Assembly (NCBI GenBank): GCA_949128115.1
Contig: OX421962.1
Coordinates: forward strand, 15,017,262 to 15,081,261
DNA length: 64,000 nucleotides
Reading direction: 5' to 3'
From: Anaspis maculata
Taxonomy: Eukaryota > Arthropoda > Insecta > Coleoptera > Scraptiidae
Position 1 is the first letter of the stretch. Each line of letters begins with the position of its first letter. Under the pieces are notes generated by a model. That model was not told the origin of the DNA. It saw only the letters and a program-made list of their open reading frames with translations, and made no database searches. The position numbers were made by a program, and so were the translations under genes. Positions 1 through 10,383 of the stretch are shown piece by piece.

Positions 1-473
1 AGTTTCATTTGGGCCAAAATCACGATTGTCTAGTTTCCACTATTTTCATAATAATTGAGTCTTATGTATAAAAACAGAGTATGCTACAATGCCCATTAAA
101 AGTGTAGAGTTTGGTTTGACCAAGGCCATCAAGTACTAAAAGTGATAGTGAACTAATAAAGGTACCATTTACATAGATTTTAACCGTAATACGGTAACAG
201 CAATGCTAACCCCTGACGTTGACAATAAACCTGGGCCTTGTTTCCAGAGGGAAGCGACCACAGGCCACAGGGGATTGCGATGCAGCCAGTCACAACCCTG
301 GTTGCCTAGAAATTTCACATGTGAACGGATCACATTCTTTTTAGAAATAGCAGGGCCCCTCTGTATCGGCACCATCCCACCAACCAATCGGAGAACGATT
401 TTCGAAAGCGCTGTGTTGTGAAAACGCAAACGGCCTTCCTTCTTGTCTATCGGCCTTGTCGAACGTCATTCAG

Positions 474-871
474 ATGAGCCCCAGAACATCTTCCAACGTG
501 CTGGATGATCAGCTGGCGCCTTTGCTGCAGAAGTGCCCTGTTATATGGGACAGGAAGAATCAATATTTTGGAAATCTAGCAATGAAGCAAGCCGCTTTTG
601 AGAGGCTTGCTGCATTTTTAAATACCACTCGTGAGTTTTGTTCATCAAATTTATCTACCCGTGGTACCTATACATTATTTTTGCTTCTTTCAGCGGACAT
701 CATTAGAGGTAGGTATCGGGCGCTGCGCGAGAGATATATAAAAGAAAAGAAGAAAATAGCAAGCGGCTTTGGAACACCAGACAAAGAAGTGTGGCACTTG
801 ATGCCGACGCTTTCTTTTCTAGAAAGTGTCGAGACCGTCAGAAGGTTCGTTGTACACTTCACATTATGTAG
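474..871 (+). CDS. MADF-domain protein, N-terminal exons (exon 1 474-630, exon 2 694-844 or 694-871)
   Basis: These exons encode the DNA-binding MADF (Myb/SANT-like) domain of a probable nuclear transcription regulator. The first ATG is at 474 (MSPRTSSNVLDD). The domain opens with LAPLLQKCPVIWDRK, the usual L-hydrophobic-P-x-[LI]-W motif. It is interrupted by a 63-bp intron with donor GTGAGT at 631 and acceptor TTTCAG ending at 693, and resumes with RGRYRALRERYIKEKKK and a final W-x3-PTLSFL motif. Order and length (~90 aa) match the family. The exon 2 end is unsure: AG|GTTCGT at 845 and AG|GTAAGT at 872 are both in phase 2. In MADF-BESS proteins the MADF binds DNA and a C-terminal BESS mediates protein interaction. 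Here the BESS lies 3.4 kb downstream, beyond a transposon. The family is confident; current function is doubtful because of the insertion. A host gene and a transposon-associated MADF protein are both possible. Confidence 0.72.
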
Positions 872-1012
872 GTAAGTGATTGCTTCACTGAAGACATACT
901 TTTTAGGGCAATAACGCATAATACCCACCAAACCAAGCATGGGGACATAACGAGATACATAAGGCATAAGGTGGATGGAAATGTAACAATTCCACAAGAC
1001 TTAAGATCTCAG

Positions 1013-1227
1013 TACCTACAAACCAAACGAAGAATGGGATCAAGAATGCGATACACATATCGAAGAGGATGAGCCTCGGGATGAGCAGAGTGAAAGTAGG
1101 AGTAACCAATTTGTGATGAGTGATGATGAGAAGGAATCCGATTCGTCAACACCAAGTATATCATCTGAAGGCATACCATCGGGCTCAGGGACTCGACCGT
1201 CGACTGCTAGACAATGCACAAGTAACA
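1013..1227 (+). CDS. Acidic linker exon of the MADF-BESS gene, interrupted
   Basis: This frame reads through an acidic, serine-rich linker: EEWDQECDTHIEEDEPRDEQ, then MSDDEKESDSS, then a Ser/Pro/Gly-rich stretch ending CTSN. Such linkers commonly separate MADF from BESS. The acceptor AG at 1011-1012 has a weak pyrimidine tract but keeps frame with phase-2 exon 2. A better acceptor at 905-906 would enter a different frame, so this boundary is unsure and may hide a small frameshift. After 1227 the frame runs into the inserted element and stops at about 1337, adding roughly 36 element-derived residues and losing the BESS motif. Confidence 0.5.
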
Positions 1228-4200
1228 TAGTCGATGAGCCAGGAGCCAAAAATCACGATTTTGGTTTCCACCCTGGGGACTTGACGTGTCATACCTTTTT
1301 GGATTCCCCACAACACCAGCATGAAAATAAGCCATAATACGTTTTTGTATCGAGTAGCTTAAGACCGCCATCTTGGAAAAACCGCGCCAAATATGTAGTT
1401 CTTGTGGTTTGTATTTTTTTTCTCATCAACGGCACCTCCAATGGGAAAAACGAAGCTGATTAAAATTAAACAACAAAATTTACTATGAATATCGTTTAGC
1501 ACCGTTTTCTGATAGGTCTTCTTACTCCAAACATGACAGTTCATAGTTTAGCTATGGCAAATTTCTTTATTTAACATTTTCAAGTACACCCGATCATATT
1601 TATACAAACCGAACTTCACGTCATTGTCTTTCTGGCGTACTTTACTAGGAATGCTGCTCTTAGCGGCATTTTGATGTCCGTCTGTCCGTCTGTCCATCGG
1701 TCCAACTGTCTGTCTTATCAATTAATTGCTCCTGAACGAGAAGACCTAGCGAGAATCGACTTCTTGTGTGTAACATGTATTCTTCGAAGAATTGAATTAG
1801 GAAAAAAAAAATTTCTCAAACCGTCGCCATCTTGATCCGCAATGTCAAATTTTCACAAAAGTGATCCGATTTTCGTGAAACTTGAGATACACGCATATTT
1901 TATATTCAAAAGTATGATTTCAATGTTTTCTTTTTGATCCGCCGCCATTTTGTCCGCCATGTTGAAATTGGTAAAACTGGTCCGATTTTGATGAAAATTG
2001 GAATCTAGTCGTGTCTTGTGTACGCATTGATGGTTTCCATGTTAGTTCCACGATTTGCGCCATATTGATGTGCCACATGGGAATAAATCTCCAGCTGTCA
2101 CAAAATCAATTTATTCAAATATTTTCTGAACAAGCAGGGGTTACCGATGTGACTGAAAAACTTGTTGATAGAAATCGGTTTTTGTTAGCTCTTTTTTACA
2201 AGTAGGAACTCCTTCAAAGTAGAATGTACGGGAAATGCTAATCAATTTTCGAAATCTGCAAAAAAAAAAATGAAAATTCTTCAATTTTTCTTTGAAAATC
2301 TGGAAACCAGATAGCAACGCCTATACATATTAATTCAAAAAAGTCGCGTAGTGAATTTGAACTTTCTATTTTTCAAAAAAATGTACTAAAAATGGTTTCT
2401 ACTAATGGGGTATTTGCCCAATTTTTTTTATTGGCTCAATCGATAGTATGGGTAACAATTCAATTGTCAAAAATGTAATCAATAAAGAAGGGTTATTTCA
2501 GCAATTTCCACCAATGATTAGATGAAAATTGCACTAGTGTAATTTCCGGTACAGAAATACAATTATGGAGAATCAAAATAGAAAATCGTTTCGTTCGAAT
2601 TGTCATGCCAAATACATCTCGAGACTTCGTAATTACAGGAAATTTTTGGCTTTCAATAATTCGTTCTTGTTGGATACAGAAATGACCACTCGCGCTGGCA
2701 CTCATATTTTACAGCTCAAAAATTTCCGGTAATTACTTAGTCTCTTGTTGTATTATATATGAAAATATTGTGCGCAAATTTTTTCTTTCTCTCAAATTCC
2801 CAAAATTTCGGCCGTAGTGCCTGTTTTAAAAATATATTTGTGACGTCACAAATATACTAAAAACTAAACAAACAGCACTGTTGGGTTGAAGGCTCAAAAA
2901 ACTGTTAGAGTCGCATCACAATATTTGAAAAATACAGACATAAAAGTTTCAGTGAAGTTTTCGTACAGTTACCAACCATTTGAAAAAAAAACGAAAAAAA
3001 GTCTTCTTAACCAATGGATATATTTTCAGGAAATACTTTTTATTACTCTTGTTGATGATTGAAAGTATTTCCAGTCAAATCCGTTTCACTGGCAAGTACC
3101 CCATTCATTTTTTCATGTTCACTGGAAAACCATTTTTGGTACCTTTTTTTTGAAAATAGAAAGTTCAAATTTGGTATGCGACTTTCTTGAATGAAGATGT
3201 ATAGACTGCTATCTGGTTTTTGAATTTTCAAAGAAAAAAATCAATTTTTTTAAATTTTTTTGCAAATTTCGAAAATTTAATGGCATTTTCCGTACATTTT
3301 TTCTGGAGAAGTTTCTACTTGTGGAAAAGAACTGACAAAACCCGAATTCCATCCATCAAGTTTTCCAGTCACATCGGAAACCCCTTGTTCAGGAAATATC
3401 TGAATAAACTGATTTTGTGGCAGCTGGAGATTAATTTCCATGTGACACGTCAATATGGCGCTAATCGTGAAACTAACATAAAAACCATCAATGCATACAC
3501 GAGACACGACTAGGTTCCAATTTTCATCAAAATCGGACCAGTTTTACCAATTTCAACATGGCGGACAAAATGGCGGCGGATCAAAAAGAAAACATTGAAG
3601 TCATACTTTTAAATATGAAACATGCGTGTATTTTAAGTTTCTTGAGAATCGGATCACTTTTGAGAAAATTTGACATTGCGGATCAAGATGGCGACGGTTT
3701 GAGAAATTATTTTTTTCCTAATTCAATTCTCTGGTGAATACATGCTACACACAAGAAGTCGATTCTCGCTAGGTCTTCTCGTTCAGGAGCAATTAATTGA
3801 TAAGACGGATAGTTGGACCGATGGACAGACGGACAGACGGACATGAAAATGTCGCTAAGAGCAGCATTTCTAGTGAAGTACGCTAGAAAGACAATGCCGT
3901 GAAGTTCGGTTTGTATAAATATCATCGGGTGTACTAGAAAATGTTAAATAAAGAGATTTGCCATAGCTAAATTATGAACTGTCATATTTGGAGTAACGAG
4001 ACCTGTCAGAAAACGGTGCTAGACGATATTTATAGTAAATTTTGTTGTTTGATTTTATTCAGCTTCATTTTTCCCATTAGAGGTGCCGTTGAAGAGAAAA
4101 AAAATACAAACCACAAGAACTACATATTTGGCGCGGTTTTTCCAAGATGGCGGTCTTAAGCTACTCGATACAAAAACGTATCATGGTTTATTTTCATGCT

Positions 4201-4279
4201 GGTGTTGTGGGGAATCCAAAAAGGTATGACACGTCAAGTCCCCAAGGTGGAAACCACTCGAGTCCCCTGGCTCAACGAC
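1228..4279. mobile_element. 3.05-kb palindromic foldback element with 5-bp TSD TAACA
   Basis: The two ends are inverted copies: GTCCCCAGGGTGGAAACC-type sequence and the AAGACCGCCATCTTGG block at ~1362 reappear reversed at ~4140-4260. The arms, about 1.2 kb each (1228 to ~2410 and ~3080 to 4279), stay alignable through most of their length and surround a ~670-bp unrelated centre. TAACA flanks it at 1223-1227 and 4280-4284. The left end has two extra bases (TA) before the GTCG start shared by both ends. No transposase ORF is present; the short ORFs in the two arms are mirror images of each other. It is a non-autonomous long-TIR element; the superfamily is not assigned. Confidence 0.8.
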
Positions 4280-4284
4280 TAACA

Positions 4285-4544
4285 AGCGACGTTTGAGCTT
4301 CACGACGCCGACGTCTGCCACTTTCATGAAGAAGAGAGCCGATGATCCCACGGATGCCCCCATGAAACGGCTTGTTGATGCTGCAGAGGCGGGGCAAGCA
4401 TCAAAACAAGTGCCAAATGAAGACAAGTTTGACTTGTTCGGGAAATTTTTGGCCAGCTCTCTACGGAATGCGCCGGAGGAAGAGAGTGAAAAATTCATGT
4501 TGTCTGTTCATAAATTATTATTCTCCCTGAATCGCACAGCGTGA
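4285..4544 (+). pseudogene. Severed 3' part of the MADF-BESS gene with BESS motif
   Basis: This is the C-terminal coding segment stranded downstream of the 3.05-kb insertion. It begins in the codon split by the target duplication and stays open to TGA at 4542-4544. The BESS motif lies near the C-terminus: DLFGKFLASSLRNAPEEESE followed by KFMLSVHKLLFSL. It shows the characteristic two amphipathic halves. The inserted length (element plus one 5-bp TSD, 3,057 bp) is a multiple of three, so both sides are in the same frame, but the element brings stop codons. I infer that this allele makes no full-length protein unless the insertion is spliced out. No clear AATAAA follows the stop. Confidence 0.65.
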
Positions 4545-5473
4545 TTCACAATAATTACAAAATAATATCACCATTATTGTTTCTGAATGATTTTTTAGTG
4601 AATTTAACTTTATTTAAAATGCTGTTAAAACTCTCGAATTCTTTTGTCATACGCCTGGATGGATGGATGGATGGGCGAGGGAGAGAGTACCTAGTGAAAT
4701 TTTACTTGATTTAATTCAATTTATATGAATTGAATCACTTTTTCCGCTTTTGGGGCCGCTTGGCCGGTGATCATCTGATATCAGGACGTCAACCTGTTGT
4801 GCTTCCTTCTTGTAGTTCAAGGATAGAACAACGATAGAACTTTTGAGAATGTTGAGATAGGTAAGTCAAATAATTCTCCTCCTAAGCGTGGAATCCTTCT
4901 CCTCTTATATTCCTTGGCATCGTCTTCTCTCCTCCTAGCCCAATAGATTAGGGTTTTGTTGATCTCCTGAAACAAATCATTAGGTAGTGGTTCTGAATAT
5001 TACCATAACCCACTCCATTTGGCTCCATGATTTTATACATATAAATTAGTTAAAACAAAAACAAATAGATAATTATCTTTTATCAAACCTCATCAACCTT
5101 TCCCGCATAGGTATGTTCTTCCAAGTGTATCTAGAACAAACAATTAGTGTTATTTTACATTAAACCTCAACCTCCATATCTCCTACTAATCCAAAGCGAA
5201 AATCCGGTACCTATAGTCGGTCAGAGGTCAGAGCCTCGGTCAAAGCCTAAAACTATAACTTATTGTGTAGGTACAAACTCAAAGTCTACAATCTCTCAGC
5301 TCAAGAAAAATATACTACTCTATCCTAGTCACGGCACCACTGAAACACCCTTAATCCTTAGCTTATGTTCTTGGATGGTAGGCACCCCAACATACTTCAA
5401 TGTAAAACTCAACTTATTTGAATGAAACCACTTTTCCCGCTTTTGGGGTCGCTTATTAGCTCTTAATGGTGGC
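4545..5473. other. Intergenic stretch, no gene recognised
   Basis: It contains a short GGAT tetranucleotide run at 4657-4674. A ~40-bp segment (CACTTTTTCCGCTTTTGGGG at ~4736) recurs at ~5428 with the same neighbours, suggesting dispersed repeat fragments. The 92-aa ORF at 5147-5425 has no recognisable motif. Confidence 0.5.
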
Positions 5474-5811
5474 CTTATGCTGACCTTACATTGAGCATCA
5501 AATGCTGCATCTTTTTTAGCTGCAGAGTTCTGATTGGAACTGACGTCTGTCATTGCTGTTAATGACCAACATGTGACCAATGAGATCTCGGCAGCTAAAA
5601 AAGCTGCAGCATTTGATGCTCAATGGGCGATTTCCATTTACCGACACAACACAAGTCGACATATGTCGACACACATCGGCACAAATGCGTTCCATTTGAT
5701 TTATGTTGCATTGTGTCATCGACACAAGCTAACACAAGCCGACTTGTGTTAACACAAACCGACACAAAGTGTTTTAAAAATGGAAATCGCCCAATGTAAG
5801 GCTACCATAAG
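5474..5811. mobile_element. Hairpin MITE, interrupted by a second MITE
   Basis: CTTACATTGAGCATCAAATG at ~5484 pairs with CATTTGATGCTCAATG at ~5610. The outer bases of that arm (TAAGGCTACCATAAG) continue only after the nested insertion, at 5797-5811. The inner arms also share AGCTAAAAAAGCTGCAG. It is a short non-coding palindromic element split by a later insertion. Confidence 0.65.
5626..5791. mobile_element. Nested 166-bp MITE with 5-bp TSD CAATG
   Basis: The terminal inverted repeats GGCGATTTCCATTT and AAATGGAAATCGCC are perfect. CAATG flanks both ends (5621-5625, 5792-5796). The interior repeats CGACACAA/TCGACACA motifs. It has no coding capacity. Because it splits the arm of the surrounding hairpin, it inserted second. 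Confidence 0.8.
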
Positions 5812-5850
5812 AGAGTTGAGAGCAATTTAACCTTCAGTTCAGACACAATA

Positions 5851-6018
5851 AAGGTGCGTTCAGTCAGCTTATTTAGCCGCAAGTTTTAATTTTAGTCGTA
5901 AGCGCTGCATCGCTCATTGGCTGTTCTGAGGAGGCTGGTTCATAAGAGCCAATGGGCGTCTCTACGCTTGCGACTAAAATTAAAACTTGCGGTTAAACAA
6001 GCTGATTAAACGCACCTT
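5851..6018. mobile_element. 168-bp MITE with ~45-bp TIRs
   Basis: AAGGTGCGTTCAGTCAGCTT at the left end matches the reverse complement of the right end, AAGCTGATTAAACGCACCTT, with few mismatches. The arms continue through the AAGTTTTAATTTTAGTCG block. It is non-coding. No convincing flanking duplication was found. Confidence 0.7.
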
Positions 6019-6125
6019 GAGACACAGAAATTATTTGCAACATAAAGAGGCTGCACATATTAATATGACTGAACGTAGAGAAACGGCTGAAACTGAAAAT
6101 CGAGATCCTTGGAAAATCGTGCGTG

Positions 6126-6738
6126 CAGTGATGTAAAATACCCGGGTTTTTATATTTAAGGGTAAATACCCAGGGTAAATACCCGTTATTTACCCAAAAT
6201 TGGGTCTCTAATAGGGTATCTTTTTTCATTAATTGTGATTAACAATTGGAGAAACAACAACAAACAATAATGATTTTGGCTCACAGCAGCAAAATTATAA
6301 TAAGTAATAATGATAATAATAATAATAATAAACGCTTTTATTGTTTCTTGGCAATGTACAGTAGGTATAGTAATGATTAAGACAAATAAATACATAAATA
6401 AATAGAAATTCATAGAAGTACCCATTCTAAAATAAATAGTAACTACATAGCCAAAAAACAAAAGGCTGGGTTCAGTCCAAAGACTGCTCTTCCACCCAGC
6501 CGGAAAGGTGGAAGGAAGGTGGGTGGAAGTGCTTTGGAGGTTATGTTTATAAAGCCTTGGAACTTAGAAAAAGAAATTATTTAACCTTTAACTGTCAACA
6601 CTGTCAACCGAGCTGTCAACAGTGTCAATTTTTCTGTCAAACTGGGTAGGGTGGGTGAATATCGCTCGGTAAAATACCGGGTAAATACCTGATTTATATT
6701 CACCTACCTACCCGGTAAATACCCGACTCACATCACTG
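6126..6738. mobile_element. 613-bp hAT-type MITE with 8-bp TSD CGTGCGTG
   Basis: The ends CAGTGATGTAAAATACCCG and CGGGTATTTACCGGGTA-type sequence closing in CATCACTG form hAT-like CAGTG termini. Subterminal GGGTAAATACC repeats occur on both sides. The 8-bp duplication CGTGCGTG is perfect (6118-6125 and 6739-6746), as expected for hAT transposition. A TAA microsatellite lies inside at ~6310. No transposase is present. The insertion lies 205 bp upstream of the SNX4 start codon. Confidence 0.85.
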
Positions 6739-6746
6739 CGTGCGTG

Positions 6747-6943
6747 CAACTTCAACATCGAATCGAAACTTTTCGCCGGCGATCCGGCAACGTCGCAAAC
6801 TCTGCCGGTGGTTTTTCTTTTGACGCTCCTGTCAGCCGCACGTCGCTTCTGACAGCTGTCACCGTGACAGTTGAAACCGAAAACGAACACCCACAAAAAC
6901 GCAATAACAAAACAGCCCGAACTATGCCTTAGACGACTTGAAA
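6747..6943 (+). promoter_or_regulatory. Probable 5' UTR/promoter-proximal region of SNX4
   Basis: This GC-richer segment lies between the hAT MITE and the ATG, with CpG-containing stretches such as TTTCGCCGGCGATCCGGC. An ORF in another frame covers part of it, but the start supported by the gene model is the ATG at 6944 (context GAAAATGG). No TATA box was seen. Confidence 0.4.
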
Positions 6944-7553
6944 ATGGACGGAACGGCCGGCACCAAGCCCAAAAAGGGCACCGACAAGCCCAGACCGAGC
7001 AAAGAGGTACCCATTGCGCGAAAATCGATGCCGACATAACCTCACAAGTTTATTTTTAGGACACAATTCTCAACCACCTGGAGATTTCCGTGTCCGAATC
7101 GGAAAAAAGAGCCAACGGCACGCTGAACTTGCGCGACTTCTACACCGTCTACTTGATCGAGACCAAGTGAGTGCCTCGGTGGATGTTTCCGCAGGCTTTT
7201 TTTTTGCTCACAACGAGTGTGCCGTTGCAGGTTGACGGACCGGGAGCTGCAGGACAAGTTCCTGAAAGTGGCGACGGTATGGCGGAGGTACACGGAATTC
7301 GAGCAGTTGCGGGCGTATTTGGAAGTCACGTATCCGTACATCGTGCTGCCGCCGTTGCCGGAAAAGAGGGTCATGTACGGGTGGCAGAAGATCTCGACCG
7401 ACACTTTCGATCCGAATTTCGTCGACAGGCGCCGGGCTGGGCTGGAGAATTTTCTGCTGAGGATAGCTTCGCACCCGACGCTCGGCTGGGACGGGCATTT
7501 CATCGAGTTCTTGCAGCAGGAAAACGAGTGGAGGGAAACTTACAAAGTTAATG
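6944..7553 (+). CDS. Snx4: Sorting nexin 4, exons 1-3 (PX domain)
   Basis: The exons are 6944-7006, 7060-7166 and 7231-7553, separated by introns of 53 and 64 bp (donors GTACCC and GTGAGT, acceptors TTTTAG and TTGCAG); phases match. The protein starts MDGTAGTKPKKGTDKPRP. The PX domain runs from about residue 25 to 155. Its phosphoinositide pocket motifs are visible: WRRYTEFEQLRAYL, PPLPEKRVMYGW and RRAGLENFLLRIASHP. SNX4 is a PX-BAR protein of early and recycling endosomes that binds PI3P and acts in endosomal recycling and autophagy (established for the family). Exon 3 ends in phase 1 at GTAAGC and joins exon 4 across a 5.3-kb intron. Confidence 0.92.
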
Positions 7554-8056
7554 GTAAGCAGGTGTGTTTGTCCTTTCCATCATTGTCAAAATAAGCCATA
7601 AATCTTCGTTATGATCCTCCTTCAGTGTGATTAAATTGAGCTATGTTTTCTCAAATTACTCCTTTCCAATGGCGTCTCTTGGCATGACTTCCAGGTTCAA
7701 ACCAAAAGTTGCCAAAATGCGATCAATGCCCCCCCCCCTCTGACCTTAGGTCATTGAATTAGGTCACTAGAATGGGGTCTCATAGCACTCTCTTTTATTT
7801 GTTTAAAACAAAGTAAGCTGAGGCCATTACAGACATGAAAAATATTTCGTCCCAAAAGTTCTTCCTTTTTCCAGAAAGATTATTATACAGATATGTTTTT
7901 TGAAAATTTGGGTGGGAATGGATGGAACTCAAACTGGAAGACTGATGACGTAGTAAATCTGTTCTGCGCTTGCGCACTAGGTAGGTCATCGTGTCATATC
8001 CATTGATCGATGTTGCCAGGTTGTGTCTGATAGGCAGTCTACAGGCCATGAATATA

Positions 8057-9098
8057 CAGGGTGTTTCCAAAATGATGATACAAACTTCTAGGGGAGATTC
8101 CCCATCAAAAATGGACCAGGAAAAAATATAACTTCGATGTCCTAAAATGCTCCGTTAAAAAGATACAGGGTGTTCAAGTTGACTCTTAAAAATCAATTTT
8201 TCGACATAAATTTTGAAGCGTTCAACTGATTTTGTTCAAATTTGAAACTAAGCTAACCACACTAGATCTCTATCGAATTATAGCAACGTGTTTGGAAAAA
8301 AAAGATCAGGGGCGTAGATAACGGGGGGTGTCTTCATATTTCCCCCCCTATTTTTTACCCTCCTTGCTATTTTCCCAAAGTGTTATGATTTTTGGATTCC
8401 ACGTCCAATTTAGTAAAAAAGTTACTATTGCAAAATTTTGATTAGAGGCTTCATTTTCGAGATATTTGGGTTTGAAACTTTGGAAAACATCTCGAAATCG
8501 CCACTTTCAATGAGCCCAATTTTTTTCTCCTGAAAACTTCTCGTTTCTAAAAAAAAATAGTGGTTTATCAACTTAGGAATTCTAGAGAACCTATTTCTGC
8601 TGAGAAATCGTGAGTTTTTTTAGATTCTAATTTTTAGGGCTTTGAAAGTGGCAATTTCAAGATGTTTTCCAAAGTTTCAAACCCAGATATCTCGCAAACA
8701 AAGCCTCCAATCAAAATTTTGCAGGAGTAACTTTTTTCTCTAAATTGAACGCAGAATTCTAAAACAAGAACAATTTGGAAAAATAGCTAGGGGTGTAAAA
8801 AACAGGGGGGTAAAAATGAGAACTCCCCTCATTTTCTACACCCCTGAATCTTTTTTTCTCAACACGTTACTATTATTCGCTAGAGACTTATTTCAGCTAA
8901 CTTTGTTGAAAATTTGAACAAAATCGGTTAAACGGTTTAAAACTCATGTCAAAAAATCAGTTTTAAAATGTCAACTTGAACAGCCTGTATCTTTTCAACG
9001 GAGCATTTTAGGACATCGAAGTTATATTTTTTCTTGGTTCATTTTTGATGGGGAATCTCCCCTAGAAGTTTGTATCACCATTTTGGAAACACCCTGTA
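8057..9098. mobile_element. 1.04-kb foldback TIR element, TA target duplication
   Basis: The ends CAGGGTGTTTCCAAAATG and CATTTTGGAAACACCCTG flank a palindrome that can be followed almost to the centre (~8,570): GGGGAGATTCCCCATCAAAA, AACTTCGATGTCCTAAAATG and the ACCCCC runs all recur inverted. TA flanks both ends. It has no coding capacity. The TA target and CAGGGTG end suggest Tc1/mariner-type mobilisation (inference). Confidence 0.78.
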
Positions 9099-9175
9099 TT
9101 TACTAGTTATGATTAAAAATCATGGAAAAGCAAAACAATACAAACAATTTTTGTGTATTGTGGAATTTATACATA

Positions 9176-10383
9176 CAGGCTGTAGTGGAACCACGAGCAC
9201 TCGACAGTTGTAGATCTCGACAATTTCCCCTTTCCCTTCTACACCCTTCACCATAATTTCCCCTTTCCCCTCTGTACCCTTGACCTTTTAGAAAAATGAA
9301 AATTGTCGAGATCGACAACTGTCGAGTGCTCGTGGTTCCACCACTGGTCCGACTTTTATGTCATTAAATTTAGGGATCGATAGAGAATGAAAAATGAAGG
9401 GGACTTTCTTCAGAAAACATATTTGAGGAATGCCTAATAATAGAGAGATACAGCGCTTCAAAGTTGGAAATGAATAATCGTTTTTTCCGCATAATTTTTG
9501 AACCGCTCAACCGATTTGATTCAAAATAGAACCAAAGGCTTACTGAAATTATCTCCTGTCGAACAATCATAACATGTTCTATAAAAAGGTTTCAGGGGCG
9601 TAGACATTAGGGGGTGTCTCTACTTTTCCCCCTCCATTTTTCACCTCCCTAGTTATTTTTGGAAACTGTTGATAATTTTGAATTCTACGTTCAATGTTGA
9701 AGAAAACACCACTCCTGCGAAATTTTGATTAGATGCTTTGTTTGGGAGATATTCAGGATTGAAGGTTTGGAAAACATCTCAAAAGCACATTTTTTAAAGA
9801 TCTAAAAATTAAAATTCAAAAAAACTCATGATTTCTAGAATTTTTAAGTTGATAAACCACCATTTTTTCCAAAACACGAGAAATTTTCAGGGAAAAAACA
9901 ATTTGGGCTCTGGAAAGTGGCGATTTTGGGATGTTTTCCAAAGTTTTAAACTCGAATATCTCCTAAACGAAGCCTCCAATGAAATTTTTGCAAGTTTTCC
10001 TTCTAAATTGAACTTAGAATCCAAAATTATGAACAGTTTCCAAAAATAACTAGGGGGTGAAAAAAAAAGGGGGGGGGGGGAGTAGAGGCACCCCCTAATG
10101 TCTACGCCCCTGAAACTTTTTCATGGAACATGTTATGATTGTTCGACAAGGGATAATTTCAGTAAACCTTTGGTTCTATTTTGAATCAAATCGGTTGAAC
10201 GGTTCAAAAGTTATGCGAAAAAAAATTGTTCGTTTGATTGTTTATTTCCCACTTTGAAGGGCTGTATCTCTGTTATTAGCTAGTTATTAGGCATTTCTCA
10301 AATATGTTTTTGAAGAAAGGCCCCTTCATTTTTCATTCTCTATCGATCCTTGAATTTAATGACATAAAAGTCGGACCACCCTG
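9176..10383. mobile_element. 1.2-kb foldback TIR element (CAGG...CCTG, TA TSD) with nested insertion
   Basis: GGTCCGACTTTTATGTCATT near the left end (after the nested element) and AATGACATAAAAGTCGGACC at the right end define the arms. CGATAGAGAATGAAAAATGA, ACAGCGCTTCAAAG-type sequence and the GGGGGTG runs recur inverted inside. TA flanks at 9174-9175 and 10384-10385. It shares layout and internal motifs with the element 75 bp upstream, so the two are probably related families. Confidence 0.75.
9183..9343. mobile_element. 161-bp nested hairpin MITE with 3-bp TSD CTG
   Basis: The arms are TAGTGGAACCACGAGCACTC and its inverted copy GAGTGCTCGTGGTTCCACCA; AACTGTCGA and AATTGTCGAGATC pair further in. 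CTG flanks at 9180-9182 and 9344-9346. It separates the first bases of the outer element's TIR from the rest. Confidence 0.7.

Noticed and set aside
5147..5425. 92-aa plus-strand ORF
   Set aside because: No motif, no splice context, and overlaps dispersed repeat fragments.
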